From Rhizobium sp. BK251 (GTDB taxonomy: Bacteria; Pseudomonadota; Alphaproteobacteria; Rhizobiales; Rhizobiaceae): a stretch of DNA of 64,000 nucleotides. The position numbers were made by a program, and so were the translations under genes. Below the pieces are notes generated by a model that worked only from the letters and a program-made list of their open reading frames with translations, had not been told where the DNA came from and searched no databases. Positions within the stretch are counted from its first letter, which is position 1. Each line of letters opens with the position of its first letter. Shown one piece after another: positions 28,405 to 37,433 of the stretch. The stretch is from NCBI RefSeq assembly GCF_004345245.1, contig NZ_SLUQ01000001.1:124001-188000 (forward strand), written 5' to 3'.

Positions 28405-29114
28405 GAAAGCATTTCCCGGCGGCAATGGCGGCGGTTCTCCTCTTGTCCGGCTGCCAGAACCAGACGATCAGGGAGATCGGCACGGCGCCCGCCATGAGCC
28501 CGATCGGCAGCGGTCTTCAATATGGCCAGACCCCGCAGATGTCGCTCTATCCGAAGCGGCCGCACCAGGTTGCCCAGGGCTATTCGCTCTGGAGCGACTC
28601 GCAGGCCGCGCTCTTCAAGGATGCGCGCGCGCTGAACGTCGGCGACATCATGACGGTCAACATCCAGATCAATGACAAGGCGGACTTCGACAACGAGACG
28701 AACCGCAGCCGCACGAATTCGAGCGGCCTGAACTGGGACATCAACGCGCAGATTTTCGGGTGGACGCCGCAGTCGACGACCGACGCCACCTACGGCTCGG
28801 ATACCAGCACGGACGGCAAGGGCAAGATCAAGCGGTCGGAAAAGCTGACGCTGCGCGTCGCCGCCGTCGTCACCGGCATCCTCGAAAACGGCAACCTGGT
28901 CGTCAGCGGCTCGCAGGAAGTGCGCGTCAACCAGGAACTGCGCATTCTCAATGTCGCCGGGATCGTGCGGCCGCAGGATGTCGATTCCAACAATACGATC
29001 TCCTACGAGAAGATCGCCGAGGCTCGCATCTCCTATGGCGGCCGCGGCCGCCTGATGGAAGTCCAGCAGCCGCCGCGCGGCCAGCAGGCGATCGACCTCT
29101 TCTCTCCGCTCTGA
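28401..29114 (+). CDS. flgH: Flagellar L-ring lipoprotein FlgH
   Basis: Outer-membrane ring protein of 237 residues. The lipobox LLLSGC places the lipidated Cys near residue 17. The mature part holds the family motifs SLWSDSQAALFKDARALNVG, DIMTVNIQINDKADFDNET and GNLVVSGSQEVRVNQELRIL. It is coupled to motE by an ATGA overlap and followed by fliL after 41 bases. Confidence 0.96.
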   Translation: MRKHFPAAMAAVLLLSGCQNQTIREIGTAPAMSPIGSGLQYGQTPQMSLYPKRPHQVAQGYSLWSDSQAALFKDARALNVGDIMTVNIQINDKADFDNETNRSRTNSSGLNWDINAQIFGWTPQSTTDATYGSDTSTDGKGKIKRSEKLTLRVAAVVTGILENGNLVVSGSQEVRVNQELRILNVAGIVRPQDVDSNNTISYEKIAEARISYGGRGRLMEVQQPPRGQQAIDLFSPL

Positions 29115-29155
29115 CGTGGGGAGAACGAGCGTGAAGCACATGGGTGGACTAGAGC

Positions 29156-29674
29156 ATGGCGGAATCTGAAGGCGAAAGCGGTGGCAAGAAGGCAAAGTCG
29201 GCGCTGCTGATGACCGTTGCCGGCGTCGCTCTGCTGACATTGGTCGGCGGCGGCGGCGGCTGGCTCGTCGGAGCCATGATCGCTCCGGACATCCGCGGCG
29301 CCGAGGCGGCGCAGAAGGCCGCCGAGGAAAAACAGGCCGAAGCCGGGAAGTCGGCGGGCGAGCAGGGACTGCCTCGCATCTCGACAGAGGCGAACGGCAT
29401 CGTCCAGCTCGAGCCGATCACCTCGAACCTGGCTTATCCCGCCGAAAACTGGGTTCGCCTCGAGGTCGCACTGATGTTCAAGGGGCCTCCCGACGCCAAG
29501 ATCGCGGAAGATATCCACCAGGATATCATGGCCTACATCCGCACCGTCTCCCTCCAGCAGATCGAGGGTCCTCGCGGCTTTCAATATCTCAAGGATGACA
29601 TTCAGGAACGTGTTGACCTGCGCTCGGAAGGACGAGTATCGAAGGTCATGTTCAGAACGTTTGTGGTTGAATGA
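29156..29674 (+). CDS. fliL: Flagellar basal body-associated protein FliL
   Basis: Inner-membrane protein that supports stator function, 172 residues. One membrane helix at about 18-44 (ALLMTVAGVALLTLVGGGGG) is followed by a charged linker and the FliL periplasmic domain (VQLEPITSNLAYPAENWVRL, EVALMFKGP). The C-terminal SKVMFRTFVVE is typical. It overlaps the fliP start by four bases. Confidence 0.94.
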   Translation: MAESEGESGGKKAKSALLMTVAGVALLTLVGGGGGWLVGAMIAPDIRGAEAAQKAAEEKQAEAGKSAGEQGLPRISTEANGIVQLEPITSNLAYPAENWVRLEVALMFKGPPDAKIAEDIHQDIMAYIRTVSLQQIEGPRGFQYLKDDIQERVDLRSEGRVSKVMFRTFVVE

Positions 29675-30408
29675 TTCGATATATTAGTTTCCTTGTCGCC
29701 ATGATGGCGATGCCGGAGCTGGCGGCAGCGCAGCAGCTGCCGACTGACCTTCTGAACCTGCCGGTTGACGGATCGGCGGCTGCCTGGATCATCCGGACGT
29801 TCGGCCTGCTGACGATCCTGTCAGTCGCGCCGGGCATCCTGATCATGGTGACGAGCTTTCCGCGCTTCATCATCGCCTTCTCGATCCTGCGCACCGGAAT
29901 GGGCCTTGCATCGACGCCCTCCAACATGATCCTTCTGAGCCTCGCGCTGTTCATGACCTTCTACGTCATGGCGCCGACCTTCGACCGCGCCTGGCAGGAC
30001 GGCGTGCAGCCGCTTCTCGCAAACCAGATAACCGAGGCCGACGCGGTGCAGCGCATCGCAGAGCCATTCCGTACCTTCATGTCGGCCAATACGCGCGATA
30101 AGGACCTGCGCCTGTTCGTGGACCTTGCGCAGGAGCGGGGCCAGACCGTCGTCAACGACGACAGGATCGACTACCGCGTTCTCGTTCCGGCGTTCATGAT
30201 CTCCGAGATTCGCCGGGGCTTCGAAATCGGATTCCTTGTCGTTCTCCCCTTTCTCGTCATCGACCTCATCGTCGCGACTATCACGATGGCGATGGGCATG
30301 ATGATGCTGCCGCCGACGACCATATCCCTGCCGTTCAAGATCCTCTTCTTCGTGCTGATTGACGGCTGGAACCTGCTTGTCGGCAGCCTGGTCCGATCCT
30401 TCTCCTGA
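29671..30408 (+). CDS. fliP: Flagellar export gate protein FliP
   Basis: Core of the FliPQR export gate, 245 residues. A cleavable N-terminal signal sequence (MIRYISFLVAMMAMPELAAA) is followed by four membrane helices. Diagnostic motifs are TSFPRFIIAFSILRTGMGL, ASTPSNMILLSLALFMTFYV and FLVIDLIVATITMAMGMMML. It is the last gene of the flgB operon here; the next gene downstream is the sugar-modification block and not flaA, which would follow in S. meliloti. Confidence 0.97.
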   Translation: MIRYISFLVAMMAMPELAAAQQLPTDLLNLPVDGSAAAWIIRTFGLLTILSVAPGILIMVTSFPRFIIAFSILRTGMGLASTPSNMILLSLALFMTFYVMAPTFDRAWQDGVQPLLANQITEADAVQRIAEPFRTFMSANTRDKDLRLFVDLAQERGQTVVNDDRIDYRVLVPAFMISEIRRGFEIGFLVVLPFLVIDLIVATITMAMGMMMLPPTTISLPFKILFFVLIDGWNLLVGSLVRSFS

Positions 30409-30441
30409 GATTCCCGTCGAGACGATTTCGGCCAGAGGCGC

Positions 30442-30466
30442 CAAGCGGGTGGCCGTCGCCCGCTTG
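30442..30466 (+). terminator. Hairpin after fliP, possible end of flgB operon
   Basis: Perfect 8-bp stem CAAGCGGG (30442-30449) and CCCGCTTG (30459-30466) with a 9-base loop, starting 33 bases after the fliP stop. There is no T run, so it may act as a factor-dependent terminator or a 3' end stabiliser. Confidence 0.35.
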
Positions 30467-30527
30467 CCGTCGCTCTCCATCCTGAGGGGCGCTGTTGCAC
30501 GGCGCTCCGGCCAGCGCGGGCAAGCTT

Positions 30528-30548
30528 CACGCAAGAGTTAGGTGACAG
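30528..30548 (+). promoter_or_regulatory. CACGCAAG element upstream of rfbF block
   Basis: An exact CACGCAAG at 30528-30535 is followed 9 bases on by ACAG (30545-30548), a weak match to CTAK, 122 bases before rfbF. It would place the block under the same activator as flagellar operons, but it could also be left over from the fliP-flaA junction. Confidence 0.35.
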
Positions 30549-30669
30549 ACTTGCCCTACCGATAGCCTCGGTTCCGTCACGGCCTCCCGAGTGTGAAGTG
30601 CCGGCGTGAGCGCGGCCGTGGGCATCAACACGATGAAGACCATGTCTTCAAGCTCTGGAGTAAATACCC

Positions 30670-31449
30670 ATGAAAGTCGTGATTCTCGCCGGCGGGTATG
30701 GCTCCCGGCTCTCCGAGGAGACGACAGCGCGTCCAAAGCCCTTGGTGGAAATCGGTGAGAAGCCGATCATTTGGCATGTCATGCAGATCTATGCCCACCA
30801 TGGCCTCACGGATTTTATCGTCTGCGCCGGCTACAAGGGATACATGCTGAAGGAGTACTTCTCCAATCTGATGCTCCACAACAGCGACATTACCGTCGAT
30901 CTGAGCAGGAACATCATCGAATATCACAACGAGGCTGCGCCGAACTGGCGCGTGACGGTTGTCGATACCGGACTGAACACCATGACCGGTGGCCGCCTGA
31001 AGCGCATCCGAAGGCATCTGGATGACGGTCAGCCTTTCTGCCTGACCTATGGTGATGGCGTTGGCGACGTCAACATTTCCGGCGAGATCGAATTTCATCG
31101 CGATCATGGCCTCAAGGCGACGATGTGCGCGGTAACGCCGCCCGGGCGCTTCGGCGTGATCGACATGAACCTCAACGAACACCGCATTACGGCCTTCAAC
31201 GAAAAGCCGAAGAACGATTCCCAGCGCGTGAACGGCGGCTTCTTCATTCTCGATCCCTCCGTGGTTGATCTCATTGAAGACGACGCGACCGTTTGGGAAA
31301 CCGGTCCGCTCCAGGCATTGGCAGAACAGGGCGAACTGGCGGCTTTCATTCATGACGGCTTCTGGCAACCGATGGACACGCTTCGCGAGCGCATCCTGCT
31401 CGACGATATGTGGCGCACAGAAAAGGCACCGTGGAAGATATGGGCATAG
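30670..31449 (+). CDS. rfbF: Glucose-1-phosphate cytidylyltransferase RfbF
   Basis: Makes CDP-glucose from glucose-1-phosphate and CTP, the first step to CDP-deoxy sugars. The 259 residues match the family length. The nucleotidyltransferase loop is ILAGGYGSRLSEETTARPKP, with YGDGVGDVN as the metal-binding Asp motif and FGVIDMN and NGGFFIL further on. ATG at 30670 follows CTGGAG at good spacing. It overlaps rfbG by 10 bases. First gene of the block between fliP and the flagellins. Confidence 0.93.
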   Translation: MKVVILAGGYGSRLSEETTARPKPLVEIGEKPIIWHVMQIYAHHGLTDFIVCAGYKGYMLKEYFSNLMLHNSDITVDLSRNIIEYHNEAAPNWRVTVVDTGLNTMTGGRLKRIRRHLDDGQPFCLTYGDGVGDVNISGEIEFHRDHGLKATMCAVTPPGRFGVIDMNLNEHRITAFNEKPKNDSQRVNGGFFILDPSVVDLIEDDATVWETGPLQALAEQGELAAFIHDGFWQPMDTLRERILLDDMWRTEKAPWKIWA

Positions 31450-32543
31450 AAACGTTCTGGAATGGGCGCAGGGTTTTCGTTACCGGGAATACCGGCTTCA
31501 AGGGCTCCTGGCTTTGCCTGTGGCTGCAACGGCTGGGCGCAGAGGTTCATACTGCGGCGCTCGCCCCTGCAAGCGGTTCGCTCTACGAGACGCTGGCGCC
31601 CTGGTCGTCGCAACGGCACAACATTCTGGACGTTCGGGACGGGGCCGCTCTAGCGCGCGTCCTGAAGGAGGCAAAGCCGGAGATCGTCATCCACATGGCG
31701 GCGCAACCGCTGGTGCGTCGCTCCTACGCCGATCCGGTCGAAACGTTCTCGACCAACGTGATGGGCACCGTCAATCTTCTTGAGTCCGTACGCCGCGCGG
31801 GAACGGTCAGGACCCTCGTGGTCGTGACGTCGGACAAGGTGTACCGGAATGAGGGTCTCGGTGAACCCTTCGCCGAAGAGGATACGCTCGGCGGCGAGGA
31901 TCCGTACAGCAGTTCGAAGGCGTGTGCCGAACTCGTCAGCGCCTGTTACAGGGACAGCTTTCTGCGCAACGACGACATTGCCATCGCCACAGCAAGGGCG
32001 GGTAACGTCATTGGTGGAGGCGACTGGTCCGAGGGGCGGTTGATCCCAGACTTCATGAGGGCAATCGAAGCGGGCGAGCCTGTCTTCCTTCGCTACCCGG
32101 AGGCCGTTAGGCCCTGGCAGCATGTGCTCGAACCGCTGAGCGGCTACCTGATGCTCGCCGAGGCGCTCGATCTCAGGGCACCCGCGATCCCGGAGGCCCT
32201 CAATTTCGGTCCCGATCCCAAGGCTCTTGCGACCGTTGCGGAAGTCGTGGGCATCCTCGGTTCGACCTATGGGCTCAGCGAAGCGTGGAAACAGATGCCG
32301 GGGCAGCATCCTCCGGAAGCGACCACACTGACGCTTGACTCCCATCTTGCGAGTGCGTCGCTCGGATGGAAACCACGCTTGAGCCTCTCCGAGACGCTTG
32401 AGTGGACTGCGGCCTGGTACAAGGCGCGCCATGACGGCGCCGACACGCGAGCGCTCATGCTGGCCCAGATCGAGGCTTACGAAGAACGGGCACCGACACG
32501 AGAGCTCGTCTCGGCGCGGGCACGCATGGAAATGGCAGGCTGA
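31440..32543 (+). CDS. rfbG: CDP-glucose 4,6-dehydratase RfbG
   Basis: Short-chain dehydrogenase-type enzyme that converts CDP-glucose to CDP-4-keto-6-deoxyglucose. It has 367 residues: an NAD-binding motif VTGNTGFKGSW at about 15-25, the catalytic VVVTSDKVYRNEG region, and the active-site Tyr/Lys in DPYSSSKACAE. The frame opens at 31410, but ATG at 31440 overlaps the rfbF stop in a coupled way and gives the expected N-terminus. No rfbH (3-dehydrase) follows, so a 3,6-dideoxyhexose is not the predicted product. Confidence 0.92.
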   Translation: MGIETFWNGRRVFVTGNTGFKGSWLCLWLQRLGAEVHTAALAPASGSLYETLAPWSSQRHNILDVRDGAALARVLKEAKPEIVIHMAAQPLVRRSYADPVETFSTNVMGTVNLLESVRRAGTVRTLVVVTSDKVYRNEGLGEPFAEEDTLGGEDPYSSSKACAELVSACYRDSFLRNDDIAIATARAGNVIGGGDWSEGRLIPDFMRAIEAGEPVFLRYPEAVRPWQHVLEPLSGYLMLAEALDLRAPAIPEALNFGPDPKALATVAEVVGILGSTYGLSEAWKQMPGQHPPEATTLTLDSHLASASLGWKPRLSLSETLEWTAAWYKARHDGADTRALMLAQIEAYEERAPTRELVSARARMEMAG

Positions 32544-32595
32544 AAACCGCCGGCAAGCCGCAGCCCGCCGTACGTACACATGAAGGCCTCCGAGA

Positions 32596-33849
32596 ATGAC
32601 TATGGATCCAGTAAAGCTGAGCATCTGCATACCCACCTACAATCGCTCCGCTTTCCTTCGTCGGGCGCTGGAATTCTATCAGAAGAATATCGACTTCCCG
32701 TTCACTTACGAGATCGTCATATCCGACAACGCATCCACCGACGACACTCGCGACGTCGTGGACGAGTTCACCAGGGGCGGTCTTCCCATAAGGTACTTCC
32801 GGCGCCAGACGAACGGCGGCATCGAACCCAACGCCCATAGTGCGTTTCGTCATGCGAGGGGCGACTACGCAATCTATACCGCGGACGACGACCGGCTGAT
32901 CATGGACGGGATCCGCAGCGCCATCGCCTATCTGGAGCAGCATCCCGAGGTATCGGCCTGCTACGCGCCCTGGTATCTTCACAATGAAGTGGAGGGAACA
33001 GACGGCCCGACCTTCTACAGGATGGATGAAAACATCCAGTTTGCGCGCCGCAATTTTCCCGGCGTGTTCGCCCTTCTCATGGCCCGCCACGTCTTTCCGG
33101 AAATAGCGATCTATCGAAGCAGCGCAATGCGGTCTGCGACGATTCCGACGCGTTTGTGCTATTCGCCCTTCGCGCATCTGGCGCATTTTCTCGATCTCGG
33201 CGACGTGGCGTTCCTGAAGACGCCGTTCTATCGCGCCATCATACAGACGATCATTGCCCGGGACCGGCAGCAACTCGGGCACGAAGAAGTTCTGGACTCC
33301 TGGGACAAATATCGTGGCGGTCTTGAGTATTTTCTCTATGTCGCTGCGAAGCGGGGCACGATCGAGCTGGGAGGTCAGCAGGGCCAGCAGTATCATAATC
33401 AGATGCGGGAATTCACCTGCGCAAGGATGGTCGTGGCCATAAGGATGTGGCTGGCGAGGCATGATTATCTGCGTGCCTACGAACTCTATGCCCGGGTGGC
33501 GTTCAACGGCTTCGGAAACCACCCGGAACTCGAGCCTTTGAAAGGCGTCATGCGGCGGATGGTTGCGTTGCAGACATTGGCGTGGATGGCCAATGCGGCC
33601 GCGGGCATCGATCGCGTCGTCCTTCACAAGATGACGAACGTGGCACCCCTCGAGGCGACGCTGCGCAGTCTCGGGTTAAGGGAGGACATCATGGTCGTCT
33701 CGGATACCGAAGGCTACACGGCGGGTGAAATCCTGAAGGCAGCTGTTCTCGTTCCCGGAGACCCGGACCGGGAGAGCTATGTCGACAGAGGTTTTATCCC
33801 GAACCTTGTCTTCCGCGAGGTCGACCTCGCGGGCTGGGTGCTCGTGTAG
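32596..33849 (+). CDS. Family 2 glycosyltransferase
   Basis: GT-A type transferase of 417 residues. The N-terminal 200 residues show the GT2 pattern: LSICIPTYNRSAFLRRALEF, EIVISDNASTDDTRD and the nucleotide-sugar/metal motif TADDDRLIMDG near residue 95. The remaining 200 residues are a helical domain without a motif I recognise and without membrane helices, so the enzyme is cytoplasmic. Acceptor and sugar are unknown. It follows rfbG by about 50 bases on the same strand and probably uses the CDP-sugar or its product. Confidence 0.85.
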   Translation: MTMDPVKLSICIPTYNRSAFLRRALEFYQKNIDFPFTYEIVISDNASTDDTRDVVDEFTRGGLPIRYFRRQTNGGIEPNAHSAFRHARGDYAIYTADDDRLIMDGIRSAIAYLEQHPEVSACYAPWYLHNEVEGTDGPTFYRMDENIQFARRNFPGVFALLMARHVFPEIAIYRSSAMRSATIPTRLCYSPFAHLAHFLDLGDVAFLKTPFYRAIIQTIIARDRQQLGHEEVLDSWDKYRGGLEYFLYVAAKRGTIELGGQQGQQYHNQMREFTCARMVVAIRMWLARHDYLRAYELYARVAFNGFGNHPELEPLKGVMRRMVALQTLAWMANAAAGIDRVVLHKMTNVAPLEATLRSLGLREDIMVVSDTEGYTAGEILKAAVLVPGDPDRESYVDRGFIPNLVFREVDLAGWVLV

Positions 33850-33920
33850 ATATCCCGCCGGCAAGCAGGCTGGCTTGACACCAGTCTCCGGACCCATCCC
33901 TCCATCGGAATACCGACCCC

Positions 33921-34469
33921 ATGCTGTTCACGCCGCTTTCCTTGCCTGGTTCGTTCACGGCCGATCTTCAGAGGTTTGAGGATGAAAGAGGCTTCTTTGC
34001 ACGAAGCTTCTGCGCACGTGAGTTCGGCACGCAAGGGCTGGAGACCGCCTGGGTCCAGACGAATAGTTCCTTCAGCCGGGAAAAGGGCACGATTCGCGGC
34101 ATGCATTTTCAGCGGCCGCCGAAGGCGGAGGTGAAGCTGGTGCGCTGCGTGCGCGGTGCGGCCCTCGACGTCATCGTCGATATTCGTGCCGGCTCTGCGA
34201 CTTATGGCCATTGGACCAGCTGCGAGCTGACCGCCGATGCGCGCAATGCAATCTACATACCGCGCGGCTTTGCGCATGGTTTCCAGACGCTCGAGCCGGA
34301 CACCGAGCTCATGTACTTCGTCTCGGAATTCTACTCGCCCGAACAGGAGGGCGGACTGCGCTACGACGACCCGGCATTGAACATTGCCTGGCCGTTGCCG
34401 GCCGCTAACGTTTCACCGAAGGATCGGAGCCAGCCATCCTTTTCCGAGCTTCGCCCGATCGAATTGTGA
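33921..34469 (+). CDS. dTDP-4-dehydrorhamnose 3,5-epimerase family protein (RfbC-like)
   Basis: Cupin-fold sugar epimerase of 182 residues. Family motifs are clear: FEDERGFFARSFC, TIRGMHFQRPP with the catalytic His, and YIPRGFAHGFQTLEPDTEL. Together with rfbF and rfbG it most likely epimerises CDP-4-keto-6-deoxyglucose at C3 and/or C5, as tyv/rfb-type clusters do, and not the dTDP compound, since no rmlA or rmlB is nearby. Last gene of the first rightward unit. Confidence 0.85.
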   Translation: MLFTPLSLPGSFTADLQRFEDERGFFARSFCAREFGTQGLETAWVQTNSSFSREKGTIRGMHFQRPPKAEVKLVRCVRGAALDVIVDIRAGSATYGHWTSCELTADARNAIYIPRGFAHGFQTLEPDTELMYFVSEFYSPEQEGGLRYDDPALNIAWPLPAANVSPKDRSQPSFSELRPIEL

Positions 34470-34654
34470 CGTGGTTGGCTGTTTCGGCCGCGCCGTAGCC
34501 GGCGTCCGTCATCAAAGGTAGAAGCGGGCTTCCCGACCGGCGTCACGCCAAGGCGGCGTCGTCGGCCGATGTCGTCGGTGACAACGCAGCGTGCCTGATC
34601 GGCGCGACACCATCCTTGTTGCGAAGCATCATGAGTGTGAAAGGCCGGTCCAAG

Positions 34655-34685
34655 AGACACTCGGGGGTTGGTCCGCCGAGTGTCT
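34655..34685. terminator. Hairpin between convergent genes
   Basis: Perfect 10-bp stem AGACACTCGG (34655-34664) and CCGAGTGTCT (34676-34685) with an 11-base loop, placed between the ends of the RfbC-like gene and the convergent radical SAM gene. There is no T run on either side. A bidirectional terminator is likely. Confidence 0.5.
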
Positions 34686-34717
34686 TCTGGATACGCTGAT
34701 CGGCTTCGCCGGCCGCC

Positions 34718-36403
34718 TCAAGCCTGAAGCATTTGCGCAACTGGCTGTGCTTGGGGCAATGCCAAGGCAAGGCTGTCGGAATAGTCAACGCCGTAGCGTT
34801 CGGCGAGCGAGCGCCACCATTCGTCGCGTTCAAAGATTTCCAGTGCCTTCGCGGCGTGGACCGTTGCCAGCGTCTGTTCACCTATCGCGCTATAGCAACG
34901 GGCGACGTAGAGCTGACCAAAGGCGTGGTCCGGATATTTTTCGCAGACGTTTTTCATGTAGTGAATGGCCACATCGTAGCGACCGATACGCATATTGTAG
35001 TTCTCTATGAAATTGACCCGGAGCTGAGTTTCATAGGCATAGGCTTCCAGCTTCTTCGGATCCTGCCCCGGAACGTTGAGAACCGTCTTGGTGGCAACGA
35101 AGTCGTCGTTGTCCGTGGACTGGATATAGCCTTTCTCGACGCAGATGTCGTAAAGCCGGCTGCCAAAAATCGGGATGGCGAGATAGACGTGGATCCAATC
35201 GAAGCCGTTTTCGAGCAGCATCTCCACCGTTTCCTGCCGATGCTCGTCTTCCTCGCCAGGCAGCCCCGCCACGATGAAGACGTGGCTGCGAACGTTGAAC
35301 TTGCGTAGCGCCTCAACCGCGGGGCGGATCAATTTCTTCTTCAACGGCTTCTTGATGATGTTGTTCAGAACGTGATCCGAACCGGATTCGACGGCGAGCG
35401 CCACGGCGGAAACGCCGGCTCGCGAGAAAAGCTCGGCCACTTCCTCGTCGATTGCGTAGACGGCGACCCCATTGGGGAATTCCAGGCGAATGTTGAGTTC
35501 CGCAAGCGCGGCCAGGAGCGCCTTGGCGCGCTCCTTGTCCTGGAAAAAGTGATCGTCCTCGACCATCAGCACCGTCATGCCGAATTCATCGCGCATGCGC
35601 CTCACATCCTCGACGACACGCTCGATCGACATGAAGCGCACAGTGCGCCCGTGAAGTGATGGATTGGAACAGAAGACGCAGAGGAAGGGGCAGCCGCGGG
35701 ACGTATGGATTGCCATTTCACGCCGTGGTTCGTTGGCGTATCGCTTGTCGATGCTGCGGCTGTTGTAGTTGTTGAGATCGACAATCTCGTAGTTCAATTG
35801 CGGAATCTCGTCGAGATTGTCTATGAAGTCGTGCGCAGGCACCTTGCCGCGCCCTACACCCTCGCGCGTGACCCACGCTTTGTGGCTTTCGAGCACGCGC
35901 GCCTTGTCGGGAGCATCGAGCAATACCTTGAGCGGCATTTCGCCTTCGCCCTTGCAGATTGCGTCGAGATCGGGGCAACGCTCGAGCATCATCTGGTATG
36001 CCGCGGAGGGCAAGCCGCCACCGGCTATCGTCAGGATCGACTTGTCGAATTTCTTAACGGTGGAGACCAGGGACTGGATGTAGCGGAACGAGGAATTGAA
36101 CAGTGCCGAAACGCCCACGATGTCCGGGCGGAAATCTGCCATGATGCCAGTCAGCTGCTTGGCGAAGATTTCCTCATGGCTGTCCGCGCGCCCGTCCTCG
36201 ACCAGCTCCTTCAGCGTGATGTTGAGATCGACCAGCTGAATCTCGATGTCGGTCGAGCAGTTTTGCTTGAGATAGGTCTCCATCGACAGGATTCCGTAGG
36301 GAATCGTGAAGGCGGGCAGCACTGCGTTTCGCACCTTGCCGATATAGTCGGCGGCATTGAAGTACGGCGGGATCACAAAAAGCAGTCTCGTCATCATCTG
36401 CAA
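34718..36403 (-). CDS. B12-binding-type radical SAM protein with C-terminal TPR-like repeats
   Basis: Protein of 561 residues. The N-terminal 160 residues form a Rossmann-like cobalamin-binding-type domain (DIVGVSALFNSSFRYI; TIAGGGLPSAAY). The radical SAM core has the cluster motif C238-x3-C242-x2-C245 in SRGCPFLCVFC. The last 100 residues are TPR-like helices (YDVAIHYMKNVCEKYPDHAF; LYVARCYSAIGEQTLATVHA). Class B radical SAM enzymes of this type often methylate unactivated carbons, so C-methylation of a sugar or of a protein-bound glycan is possible. No substrate motif is known. It is the last gene of a leftward four-gene unit, 214 bases after the CmcI-like gene. Confidence 0.85.
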   Translation of the reverse strand: MQMMTRLLFVIPPYFNAADYIGKVRNAVLPAFTIPYGILSMETYLKQNCSTDIEIQLVDLNITLKELVEDGRADSHEEIFAKQLTGIMADFRPDIVGVSALFNSSFRYIQSLVSTVKKFDKSILTIAGGGLPSAAYQMMLERCPDLDAICKGEGEMPLKVLLDAPDKARVLESHKAWVTREGVGRGKVPAHDFIDNLDEIPQLNYEIVDLNNYNSRSIDKRYANEPRREMAIHTSRGCPFLCVFCSNPSLHGRTVRFMSIERVVEDVRRMRDEFGMTVLMVEDDHFFQDKERAKALLAALAELNIRLEFPNGVAVYAIDEEVAELFSRAGVSAVALAVESGSDHVLNNIIKKPLKKKLIRPAVEALRKFNVRSHVFIVAGLPGEEDEHRQETVEMLLENGFDWIHVYLAIPIFGSRLYDICVEKGYIQSTDNDDFVATKTVLNVPGQDPKKLEAYAYETQLRVNFIENYNMRIGRYDVAIHYMKNVCEKYPDHAFGQLYVARCYSAIGEQTLATVHAAKALEIFERDEWWRSLAERYGVDYSDSLALALPQAQPVAQMLQA

Positions 36404-36617
36404 CCTTGTTTAAGAGCTCCGGACTTTTGAAGCACTCGGAGGAGAAGACTATTTTCGGGCGGTGATTGGCCCGGTGGCTGTTCATCTCCGAGGTCGATAT
36501 CACTATCCCGACACCCGATGGACGCGTTCCTCGAAACGTGCACCATCGAGCTTGTCTCAGGCTGTGATTGAGCGCGATCCGAAGGGAGGGGCCAGGCCGG
36601 GCTATGCATTGCTTTCA

Positions 36618-37430
36618 TCAAATCCGGCGGAGAAATCCGTCGGCAGAGGCCGTAATCATGATCTTGTGCTCGATGGTCTTGTCGCACTCGAAGCGCAGAT
36701 CCTGGCCGTCCCTTGCCTTCCGCCCCTCATTTTCCAGGCGCTTCATGTATTCCCAGACTGCCGTCTTCGGATTGTCGCCCTTGCCCCAGGGCCGATTGGA
36801 GCACATGTCGGGGGGAAGGTCTTCGACGCCGGTGTCCCAGACGACGCAGTAGGAGCCCTTTGAGGCAAGCGGCGCGTAGAGTTCCAGCTCGGCGAGTACA
36901 TGCTCATGCGTGTGGTTGGAATCCAGGAAGACCATGACCCTTTCATAGCCTTCGCTCTGGGCAAGCACCTGTTCGAAGACGGCGCTCGCTACGGACGATC
37001 CCTCGATCATCTTGATCTTGTGGGCGAGGGGATGGTTCTCGATGCCGGCGCGATTATGGGCCCGGATGTCGATGTCGATGCCGACGACCTTGCGGCGGCT
37101 CGCACGCGGATCGAGCACAACACCTTGCTGCAGCGCATCGCAGTAGTCGAGCATGGCGAGCATTGACGCGCTCAGGATCAGCGATCCGCCGTGGGCAATG
37201 CCGGTCTCGATGACGATATCCGGGCGGCAGGTCCAGATCAGTTCCTGGATGGCATAGACGTCCTGCGGCACCTGGATGATCGGGCGACCAAGCCAGGTGA
37301 AGTTCTGCGCGTAATTGTGACGTATGCACTCGCGCACCCAGACCTGCGACAGACCGATGAAGCCGGCATCCTGACCCGCGCTTTCGATATTCCCGCGCAC
37401 GTATTCTGCGAATTTCGTTTCTTCAGACAT
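36618..37430 (-). CDS. CmcI-like (cephalosporin hydroxylase family) methyltransferase
   Basis: Rossmann-fold protein of 270 residues in the family named after CmcI. Characteristic stretches are PQDVYAIQELIWTCRPDIVI, ETGIAHGGSLILSASML (SAM-binding loop), KVVGIDIDIRAHNR and MVFLDSNHTHEHVLAELELY. In polysaccharide clusters such proteins act as sugar O-methyltransferases, which is the likely role here. It starts 3 bases after the stop of the FkbM gene upstream of it on the minus strand, so the two are translated together. Confidence 0.82.
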   Translation of the reverse strand: MSEETKFAEYVRGNIESAGQDAGFIGLSQVWVRECIRHNYAQNFTWLGRPIIQVPQDVYAIQELIWTCRPDIVIETGIAHGGSLILSASMLAMLDYCDALQQGVVLDPRASRRKVVGIDIDIRAHNRAGIENHPLAHKIKMIEGSSVASAVFEQVLAQSEGYERVMVFLDSNHTHEHVLAELELYAPLASKGSYCVVWDTGVEDLPPDMCSNRPWGKGDNPKTAVWEYMKRLENEGRKARDGQDLRFECDKTIEHKIMITASADGFLRRI

Positions 37431-37433
37431 GTT

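Noticed and set aside
34028..34035. CACGCAAG inside the RfbC-like gene
   Set aside because: Lies in coding sequence and lacks CTAK nine bases downstream; one such chance match is expected in a window of this size.
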